In this document: positions 58,890 through 64,000 of the stretch, in pieces
How the letters are laid out: every line of letters begins with the position of its first letter
How positions within the stretch are numbered: position 1 is the first letter of the stretch
Assembly (NCBI GenBank): GCA_002347725.1
Contig: DDXA01000002.1
Span: 27,650 to 91,649, forward strand
Length of the DNA stretch: 64,000 bases
Direction of reading: 5' to 3'
From: Actinobacteria bacterium UBA2272
Lineage (GTDB): Bacteria > Actinomycetota > Coriobacteriia > Anaerosomatales > Anaerosomataceae
Notes under the pieces: model-generated
The model's database searches: none
Seen by the model: only the letters and a program-made list of their open reading frames with translations
Told to the model about the DNA's origin: nothing
Position numbers and translations under genes: made by a program

Positions 58890-58988
58890 GGCTAACGCTC
58901 TTGGGCGTGAGCTGAAGCGCGCCCCGCCGATTCCCTGCCCGAGTCTACATCACACGGGCGCGCTTTCTGCTCGACGCCCGGGTTAGAC
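58890..58988 (-). repeat. attC site
   Basis: Left core GGCTAAC (58890-58896), right core GTTAGAC (58982-58988), 99 bp. Centre CCCGAGTCTACATCACACG. Confidence 0.93.
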
Positions 58989-59678
58989 CTCCTCCAAGTG
59001 GTCGAAGTCCTCGCGGGACGCCGTACGTGACCGGATCCGGTCGCGGCGCGCCCGCTCGTCCACGCATGCTCTGTGGAGCAACCGCACGAGACTGTCAGCG
59101 TCACCTGGACCTACCAGGAAGAAGTCATACGCAGTTGTCGCGTCCAGATAGTGCAGCTCTAGCTTGTTCATCAGCGCGCGAATCGCAGCCAAGGATTCCT
59201 CGATCATGGCACGGCTGATCCCAGCAAGTGGCTCACCGTCTGGCTCAATGGCGTGAACCAGATCCCGGTGAGCCAGGCGGCGATTGCGCCAGGCGCGTGC
59301 GAATGCAGACGCGTCCAAAGCCACCGCTAGTAGGACGTCGACCTCTGTTCGCAAGGCGGCATCCTCAACCAGTCGCGGCAGCCGCTGCAATGTGAGGTTG
59401 TCACGCCCACATGACCGCTCCGAGTCCGTCACCCGCGCGATGTGAAGAACGACATCTTCAAACAACGTGTCCTGGATCAGGTGGAAGAAATAGGGTGCAG
59501 ACTCGTTCAAGATCGCGATGCGTTCAGGTGACTTGCCAAACAGCTTCCGGAATTCGGCCCATCGCGCGTGCAGCCACACGATGTCCTGATAGAGCGCATC
59601 GAACGTAAGGCCGAGCGCCTCCCCCATGGTTTCGACGTGCCGCGCCCGGACTTCTTCTGGAGTCCTATCGTCAGCCAC
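58983..59678 (-). CDS. AbiU2-like HEPN-domain protein
   Basis: From GTG 59678 (GGAGGG upstream) the protein has 231 residues: RIAILNESAPYFFHLIQDTLFEDVVLHIARVTDSERSCGRDNLTLQRLPRLV, AWRNRRLAHRDLV. The RNRRLAH is the HEPN Rx4-6H ribonuclease motif, and the layout is that of AbiU2-type (abortive infection) HEPN proteins. It may act in phage defence by RNA cleavage. Its TAA stop is in the attC core. No antitoxin partner is next to it. Confidence 0.82.
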   Translation of the reverse strand: MADDRTPEEVRARHVETMGEALGLTFDALYQDIVWLHARWAEFRKLFGKSPERIAILNESAPYFFHLIQDTLFEDVVLHIARVTDSERSCGRDNLTLQRLPRLVEDAALRTEVDVLLAVALDASAFARAWRNRRLAHRDLVHAIEPDGEPLAGISRAMIEESLAAIRALMNKLELHYLDATTAYDFFLVGPGDADSLVRLLHRACVDERARRDRIRSRTASREDFDHLEEV

Positions 59679-59694
59679 GTGCCCTCCACGGTAG

Positions 59695-59791
59695 GTCTAA
59701 CGTGTTTGCGCGTAACCTGCGCCGCGCTCCGATCATCCCACTGCCGAGGATACCGCACGGGCGCGGCGTCTGGTTGACGCGCGGGTTAGCG
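59695..59791 (-). repeat. attC site
   Basis: Left core GTCTAAC (59695-59701), right core GTTAGCG (59785-59791), 97 bp. Centre CCGAGGATACCGCACGGGCGC. Confidence 0.93.
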
Positions 59792-59799
59792 GGCTCCAA

Positions 59800-59817
59800 G
59801 TAGCACATCTATGCTAC
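59800..59817 (+). promoter_or_regulatory. Operator upstream of the MazE-Doc pair
   Basis: GTAGCA-CATCTA-TGCTAC is a perfect 6-bp inverted repeat 34 bp before the antitoxin start and is a likely antitoxin-binding site. Confidence 0.6.
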
Positions 59818-59850
59818 ACTGACCATGACCCCTCACCCACGGAGGACGAG

Positions 59851-60078
59851 ATGAGCCAGGGAGTGAAGCTTCGTAAGGCAGGCGGATCGATCGCCGCCAC
59901 ACTGCCCAAGGACATGGCCGACCGACTCAAGCTCACCGCTGGCGATACCGTCATCGCAATCGAGACCGAGCGTGGCATCCTGCTCACACCGTACGACAGG
60001 GACACCGAAGAGGCGCTCTCGATCGCCGCCGAGGTCGGTCGCACATACCGTAGCGCACTGCGCGAACTTGCGAAGTAG
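59851..60078 (+). CDS. AbrB/MazE-type antitoxin
   Basis: The 75-residue protein from ATG 59851 (GGAGGAC upstream) has a swapped-hairpin AbrB DNA-binding fold: SQGVKLRKAGGSIAATLPKDMADRLKLTAGDTVIAIETERGILLTPYD. The C-terminal helix neutralises the partner. It lies five bases ahead of the Doc toxin, on the plus strand, opposite the array. Confidence 0.9.
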   Translation: MSQGVKLRKAGGSIAATLPKDMADRLKLTAGDTVIAIETERGILLTPYDRDTEEALSIAAEVGRTYRSALRELAK

Positions 60079-60083
60079 CGAAC

Positions 60084-60494
60084 ATGCCGAAGCGAGAACC
60101 GCGGTGGGTGATGCGCGTCGTCGTCGATGCGATCCAAACCGACATGCTGCTGACGCACGGCGGGATGCCGGGACTTCGGGACGAGAACCTGCTCGAGTCA
60201 GCGCTCGCCCGCCCGAAGCAGCTTCTGTCCTACGAGCCGGACGCCGACCTCGCCGCGCTTGCCGCCGCCTACGGCTACGGGCTTGCCCGCAACCATCCGT
60301 ACAACGATGGCAACAAGCGAGTCGCCTTCGTGGTGATGGCGGTGTTCCTGGGGCTCAACGGACTCGACATCACAGCAAGTGAGGCCGACGTGGTCACGAC
60401 CATCGTGGCGCTGGCAGCCGGCAAGATCGATGAGGAAACGCTCGCCGACTGGCTCAGGTTGCACACCGTCAAGCGCAGACCGGAGTCCCGCTAA
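60084..60494 (+). CDS. Doc-type Fic toxin
   Basis: The 136-residue protein has the Fic/Doc active site HPYNDGNKR (His71) and LRDENLLESALARPKQLLSYEPDADLAALAAAYGYGLARN before it. Doc phosphorylates EF-Tu and stops translation. The start has no strong ribosome site but lies five bases after the antitoxin. It ends at 60,494, inside the attC (60,489-60,549). Confidence 0.93.
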   Translation: MPKREPRWVMRVVVDAIQTDMLLTHGGMPGLRDENLLESALARPKQLLSYEPDADLAALAAAYGYGLARNHPYNDGNKRVAFVVMAVFLGLNGLDITASEADVVTTIVALAAGKIDEETLADWLRLHTVKRRPESR

Positions 60495-60549
60495 CGTCTT
60501 TGGGGATGAGCCGCGAGCGAAGCGAGTCGGCTCGATCCCCGGGTTAGAT
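60489..60549 (-). repeat. attC site, short type (61 bp)
   Basis: Left core CGCTAAC (60489-60495), right core GTTAGAT (60543-60549), near-identical to 53,600-53,660. Arms GGGGATGAGCCG and CGGCTCGATCCCC pair. Confidence 0.94.
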
Positions 60550-60559
60550 GACTCCACGC

Positions 60560-61264
60560 CTAGTCTGCCAGGTCAGCGCCTGCCGCACCTAGAACCGCTT
60601 CCACAGCGGTTCGCGTTGCATCCGCTACCTCGTCATCGCTGAGCACGTCGGTGTTGACGAGACGCCGTGTTGGGAAGCGCTGACCAAGTGCTTTGACTAT
60701 TGCGCGGAACTCCGCACGACTCGGATAGCGGCCGGCGCTGTTTATCGAAACTCCGAGCTGCGAGAGCACTCGAGGATCGCGGCTGATAGTGGGACGAAAG
60801 GATATCTGGTGCCAGTCGTCCCACCGCTGGATCCAAGCCACGGCGTCCCACGGGTGCGCTGAAATCTCGTAGCAGAGGGACAGGTGGTCCTTCCGCTTAT
60901 GGCCGGTTCCGTAGGTTAGGATCTCGCCCCCTGGACCGCTCGGACGCAACTCCCTGGGCAGATACCACCATACCGCCCTCCAGAAGTCGCCGCTGTCGAT
61001 ATCGGCGGACATCACGAGGGCGCTGTCCCCGGCGAGTTCTCTCAGCGCCTCACCTAACGCGTACCACTTGCGCACCAAGGACGGCTCGTCAGCGGCGTCC
61101 GCGCTGACCCGTTCCGCAAGGGTTGGGACGACCTGCGCGAGATGCTCGTCCAGACGATCAGCGTGTTCGCGTTCCTGCGCCGAGAGCCCTCTGCTCGGCA
61201 GGTAGGACTCGACCCAGATTTCGGCTCCGCCCATCATGACCTGTTGTCTGACCACTACCGCCAT
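60560..61264 (-). CDS. Unknown protein, third gene of the GHKL cassette
   Basis: The 234-residue protein has no family I can name. It is mixed alpha/beta: AVVVRQQVMMGGAEIWVESYLP, AQEREHADRLDEHLAQVVPTLAERV, LVRKWYALGEALRELAGDSALVMSADIDSGDFWRAVWWYLPRELRP, GHKRKDHLSLCYEISAHPWDAVAWIQRWDDWHQISFRPTISRDPRVLSQLGVSI, RAEFRAIVKALGQRFPTRRLVNTDVLSDDEVADATRTAVEAVLG. The ATG lies two bases after the GHKL stop, with GGAGGG 11 bases upstream, so the three genes form one operon. It may be an effector. Confidence 0.65.
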   Translation of the reverse strand: MAVVVRQQVMMGGAEIWVESYLPSRGLSAQEREHADRLDEHLAQVVPTLAERVSADAADEPSLVRKWYALGEALRELAGDSALVMSADIDSGDFWRAVWWYLPRELRPSGPGGEILTYGTGHKRKDHLSLCYEISAHPWDAVAWIQRWDDWHQISFRPTISRDPRVLSQLGVSINSAGRYPSRAEFRAIVKALGQRFPTRRLVNTDVLSDDEVADATRTAVEAVLGAAGADLAD

Positions 61265-61270
61265 CGACTG

Positions 61271-63289
61271 CTAACCCTCCAGGACGCGCCAACGGAAGTC
61301 GGACACGTACCTCATAATCTCCTGGTATGTGCGAAGAGGCACCTCGCCACCGTCGCCCCCTCCGGCCGGCAGGATTGCCTGGGCATCGAGAGGATGGAAG
61401 TCCGCCGTGCCATCCTCCAGGTCCGGACGGTTGAGAACGAGTTCGATCGCCGCATCGAGGAATATGCTGCGGAGGTAGTCCTGCAACTCGTCCGCCTGCT
61501 CTGCTTCGAGGTAGGCGGGGTGCAACACGTTATAGTAGACCTTCGCGGTCCCGATGTAGCCACTCACGATCCACTGCCTTCTGTGGTGCGGCTCGGGGAA
61601 CCCTCTAGCGGGCTCGGCATCGAACGGGGCACGGAACGGAGGCTCCGCGTCCACCCAGAACCGACGCGCCACATCGTCGATCCGCTCGCCGGTCTCGGCA
61701 GCGTCCATAGTTGCCTTGATGCGGTACTCACCCGGCTCAGCGTAGTCTCCGCCGATCTCGAAGGCGACCGGCCAAGGAACCTTCCTTCCCGGTTCCACAG
61801 ACACAGTCTGGGGTTCGAGCAGGGTCTGCACCACACGATCTCCGTGGAGAACCCGCGCGGCGACGAAAACGTCGACGACGTTGGCCGTGCGGTTGTACGC
61901 CTCCACGACAAGGTCGTCGAACTTGGAGCCGCGCGGAACTCGTGGAGCCATATCAGGATCCGGATACGCGAACCCGTGAATTGACACGCCTACCGGCTTG
62001 TTTGGTGGAGGCGGCGGGGGTGGAGGAGGCGTCCCGCCCGTGCGACGTCCGAAGATGTCCAAGTCACGCGCGAACCTGGCAATCTCACGGAGTGCAGCCT
62101 CTTCGGCGGCGGACTGGCGACGTTTGCGCTCCTCACGGGGGTCCCTGCCGATGCCGAGCTTTGAACGACCAAAGTCCTCCATCTGCTTCTCGATGTAGGC
62201 CTTGATTGCTCGGGGAACGCGGCTCCTCCAGTGCAGCGAGTAGTGGTTGGGGTGCTGGTTCTCCCCCTTCCGAAGCTCCCTGTCCAGGGGAGTGTCAAAC
62301 TCTATGAATCCTGCCACGCAGTCGGCAATTGAGCTGGGAGCAGATGACATCTGGCGTGCTTCGATCTTCATGTTGTTCTGGATGACGGCAACACCCCGCA
62401 GGTCCTCGTGAACCGGCGACTCCAATCGCGCCATCTCGAACTTCTTAACTCTGAACTGCGTGCCGTCAGACAAGATGATGTGGTCGTCGTGGAAGTCCTT
62501 GCCAAGCGTCCAGAGCCTTACATCCCCAGCCTCGCCTGTCGGCAGGGGGTATGGCACCTGAATACCGACTTCGGTCGACACTCCGTCGACCGCGATAGTG
62601 ACTCTCAGCCGGCGCTTCTCAAGCGCTCGGAACCACGTTTCGGAGATGAACGATGCCAGTGCCCCTGTTCGAAGCGCATCAATGTGCTCGAGGCACGGGC
62701 TGACAACGATCACGCGAGTGCCGGTGCCCCCTAGCGGTGTCAGCCCGCATCGGGCTCTGAGTTCGGCGCGGGCGCGTTTACCTTCCCAGGGGTCCTGGAA
62801 CGGATCTCGAGGCAGAATCGGGCAACCGGTGCGCTTTGCCTGAGTGCCTCCAAAGCGGTAGACGCCGTCCGTCCGCAGGGTGTCGTAGTACATGAGGTAC
62901 TCGGACGAGGCCTTCATGAGGATGAACTTGCCCTGCCCGCGAGCGCCAAGAGCGTCGGGATTCCGTTTCGTGAAGGCGAACCCCTCGAAGCGAGCCCAGT
63001 GATAGTCGTCTGGAAGATCTTCATCGTACTGGTCGGGCTTCACGTATGGGCCTGTCAGTCCAGTCGTGCCACTGTCGGTAACGACGAGGAAGGAGCCCGT
63101 TGGGTTGACGACGTGCTCAATCCTCACCTCGACTGCGGACCTGCCGGACCTCGCGTCGAGCGCGTTCTGGATCACGTCCTTCTGGAAGCCGTGTATGGGC
63201 CCGAGCGGATAGCTACCGGCGATGTTGTCGCAGATGCTGATGTAGTCCGCAGCACGCTCTCGACCGTTTTCGAAGCCGTGGTCAGGCAT
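61271..63289 (-). CDS. GHKL-type ATPase (HATPase_c) of unknown function
   Basis: The 672-residue protein begins with a GHKL ATPase domain: N-box PIHGFQKDVIQNALDA, G1 DSGTTGLTG, G2 LGARGQGKFI. This is the fold of HSP90, MutL and gyrase B; the catalytic E of the N-box is D here. The middle (residues ~180-400) is unknown. A poly-proline run (GGTPPPPPPPPPNKP) separates a C-terminal beta-rich domain (VEAYNRTANVVDVFVAARVLHGDRVVQTLLEPQTVSVEPG). The start has GGAGAGGG. It may act as a signalling or defence ATPase. Confidence 0.85.
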   Translation of the reverse strand: MPDHGFENGRERAADYISICDNIAGSYPLGPIHGFQKDVIQNALDARSGRSAVEVRIEHVVNPTGSFLVVTDSGTTGLTGPYVKPDQYDEDLPDDYHWARFEGFAFTKRNPDALGARGQGKFILMKASSEYLMYYDTLRTDGVYRFGGTQAKRTGCPILPRDPFQDPWEGKRARAELRARCGLTPLGGTGTRVIVVSPCLEHIDALRTGALASFISETWFRALEKRRLRVTIAVDGVSTEVGIQVPYPLPTGEAGDVRLWTLGKDFHDDHIILSDGTQFRVKKFEMARLESPVHEDLRGVAVIQNNMKIEARQMSSAPSSIADCVAGFIEFDTPLDRELRKGENQHPNHYSLHWRSRVPRAIKAYIEKQMEDFGRSKLGIGRDPREERKRRQSAAEEAALREIARFARDLDIFGRRTGGTPPPPPPPPPNKPVGVSIHGFAYPDPDMAPRVPRGSKFDDLVVEAYNRTANVVDVFVAARVLHGDRVVQTLLEPQTVSVEPGRKVPWPVAFEIGGDYAEPGEYRIKATMDAAETGERIDDVARRFWVDAEPPFRAPFDAEPARGFPEPHHRRQWIVSGYIGTAKVYYNVLHPAYLEAEQADELQDYLRSIFLDAAIELVLNRPDLEDGTADFHPLDAQAILPAGGGDGGEVPLRTYQEIMRYVSDFRWRVLEG

Positions 63290-63298
63290 CGCCCTCTC

Positions 63299-63832
63299 CT
63301 ATCCCTTATGGCTCGTGGCGAGTCGTTCGCGGCCGGCGTCAGTGATCTCCCAGATTCCTCGGGGCGAGTCAGCAGCGAGCTGCCCGCCTCGAACAAGATT
63401 CAGTCGAGCGAACTGGGCTCGGTTATGCCAGCGAATGTTGCCGCTGTTGATCGGCTTGAGGTCCAAGTCAGTAAGCTTGTCAGCTAGTACAGGTCCGATT
63501 GCTTGAAGTACCTCGCGAGCGGGCGCCCGTCCGCCCGGCTGCGAGGCAAGGGCGTCAAGAATCGGGAGTTCGTACTCGGTTTCCGGCAGGAGGCTACCCC
63601 TTGGCGCACGCGGCGCTCGAGCACCCGTCCGCCGCGACTTCCGCCCCCGTGTGGCGCGAGCGCTGGGCTCAAGCTCGGCATCCGTTGACGTCGCACTTGC
63701 CATCCGATCCGGTGAGGGCTCCTGGAGCCCGAGCAGTCGGCGCAGCACGCTGTTGGGAGTGTCGGCGAAGGGCTCCGCGTGCGACTTCAGCAGGTCGAGG
63801 ACTTCCTGGTCAATATCAATCTGGGGACTCAT
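63299..63832 (-). CDS. Mrr_N-like winged-helix protein with N-terminal dimerisation segment
   Basis: From ATG 63832 (GGAG upstream) the protein has 177 residues. The N-terminal ~35 residues (IDQEVLDLLKSHAEPFADTPNSVLRRLLGL) resemble a SeqA-N/ribbon-helix-helix dimer segment. A basic linker follows (residues ~50-85), then a Mrr N-terminal-type winged helix: ELPILDALASQPGGRAPAREVLQAIGPVLADKLTDLDLKPINSGNIRWHNRAQFARLNLVRGGQLAADSPRGIWEITDAGRERL. No nuclease domain is present. It is probably a DNA-binding sensor or repressor of its own operon. Confidence 0.85.
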   Translation of the reverse strand: MSPQIDIDQEVLDLLKSHAEPFADTPNSVLRRLLGLQEPSPDRMASATSTDAELEPSARATRGRKSRRTGARAPRAPRGSLLPETEYELPILDALASQPGGRAPAREVLQAIGPVLADKLTDLDLKPINSGNIRWHNRAQFARLNLVRGGQLAADSPRGIWEITDAGRERLATSHKG

Positions 63833-63862
63833 GGTTACTCCAATCTCCGTTTCTACCATCAC

Positions 63863-63909
63863 ACGTTACATTGCAATGTACCATGCGTCAAGCGAGCGAA
63901 GATTGCAAT
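63863..63909 (-). promoter_or_regulatory. Promoter and operator of the GHKL cassette
   Basis: On the minus strand: -35 TTGACG (63891-63886), 17-bp spacer, -10 TAACGT (63868-63863). The palindrome TACATTGCAATGTA (63867-63880) overlaps the spacer and -10. A second ATTGCAAT box lies at 63902-63909, 32 bp from the first (three helical turns). It is likely bound by the Mrr_N-like protein encoded next. Confidence 0.8.
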
Positions 63910-63974
63910 GCGCAGCAACGAGTCCCGAGCCGCCGATAGAACCCTGAGTCTCACCGATGGGAGTGCGGGAGTTC

Positions 63975-64000
63975 ATCTAACGTTCTTGGGCGTAACCCGC
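63975..64000 (-). repeat. attC site, partial (left half)
   Basis: Left core ATCTAAC (63975-63981) followed by the arm CGTTCTTGGGCGTAACCCGC. The right half is beyond the window, so the array continues. Confidence 0.9.

Larger units (their letters stand above)
42920..64000 (-). mobile_element. Integron gene-cassette array (reads leftward, integrase not in window)
   Basis: Between about 42,900 and the right edge lie at least 15 clear attC sites (43-103 bp), plus several decayed ones, between small cassettes of 350 to 3,400 bp. On the minus strand each site starts RYYYAAC right after a gene and ends GTTRRRY; checked sites have one unpaired base in the arm next to the gene (e.g. GTGCTTC-C-AGCC against GGCTGAAGCAC). 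Cassette genes point left, so attI, the Pc promoter and intI should lie beyond 64,000, with intI probably on the plus strand. The left end is decayed and the right end fresh. I saw no tyrosine recombinase inside. Confidence 0.93.

Noticed and set aside
59773..59778. TTGACG in an attC as a -35 box for the MazE-Doc pair
   Set aside because: No -10 at the right distance; it is part of the attC arm.
42920..64000. Repeated motifs as a CRISPR array or REP elements
   Set aside because: Repeats are 43-103 bp, imperfect palindromes with variable centres and 350-3,400 bp gene-filled intervals; the cores are attC-like.

Overview
The window is high-GC DNA whose gene content suggests an anaerobic, flagellated or chemotactic, monoderm bacterium. 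The best guess is a deep Actinomycetota of the Coriobacteriia / OPB41 type (inference, moderate confidence). The reasons are a CheC/CheD-type chemotaxis system, a coiled-coil NlpC/P60 hydrolase and a YkuD L,D-transpeptidase, many GTG starts, a NapC/NirT-like multihaem cytochrome, selenium use, and a large molybdenum/tungsten cofactor operon. No rRNA, tRNA or CRISPR array was seen.

Region 1 (1-9,936) holds a partial NapC/NirT cytochrome, RidA, a two-TM chemoreceptor, a ferredoxin plus selenoprotein operon behind a CsoR/CstR-type operator, membrane proteins, a BchE-like B12/radical-SAM enzyme, a PilT-type ATPase and two cell-wall proteins. Region 2 (9,971-19,146, all minus strand) is a nearly complete chemotaxis cluster in the order cheR, mcp, cheW, cheY, cheB, cheA, cheC, cheD, followed by an unusual Rossmann-GAF-GGDEF protein. 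Region 3 (20,284-31,377, minus) is one long cofactor cluster: LysR regulator, tungstate/molybdate ABC transporter (tupABC-like), a MobA-FdhD fusion, MoeA, a small CxLGCF protein, MobB, MoaA, MoaC, MOSC, MogA, a cysteine desulfurase-like enzyme and a DUF3343 (Se/S carrier-like) protein. Region 4 (31,464-34,551, plus) is a metal-uptake locus: a Fur-family regulator with a perfect 27-bp operator, then CbiM, CbiQ and CbiO with His-rich metal-binding stretches. Region 5 (34,553-41,115) is mixed chromosomal genes, including an ACT / radical SAM / acyltransferase / permease operon.

Region 6 (about 42,900 to beyond 64,000) is the most striking part: an integron cassette array. At least 15 clear attC sites, and several decayed ones, alternate with short cassettes. 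On the minus strand each site reads RYYYAAC...GTTRRRY. In the four sites I folded by eye, the arms pair and leave one unpaired base. Most cassette genes are on the minus strand and several stop inside the attC core. The array therefore reads leftward, and the unseen integrase and attI should lie beyond 64,000. The left end is older: sites are truncated, and just outside lies a frameshifted GGDEF remnant (41,204-41,412). Cargo includes three toxin-antitoxin pairs, an AbiU2-like HEPN protein, a three-gene GHKL-ATPase operon of unknown function with its own operator, a complete diguanylate cyclase, a rifampin ADP-ribosyltransferase (Arr), a Ca/Na exchanger, a GNAT acetyltransferase, hydrolases and many small membrane proteins.

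The cofactor, selenium and redox genes fit an anaerobic respirer. The tup/mo* operon makes W/Mo-bis-MGD enzymes (FdhD points to formate dehydrogenase). DUF3343 and the desulfurase handle S or Se. The selenoprotein operon shows that UGA is read as Sec.
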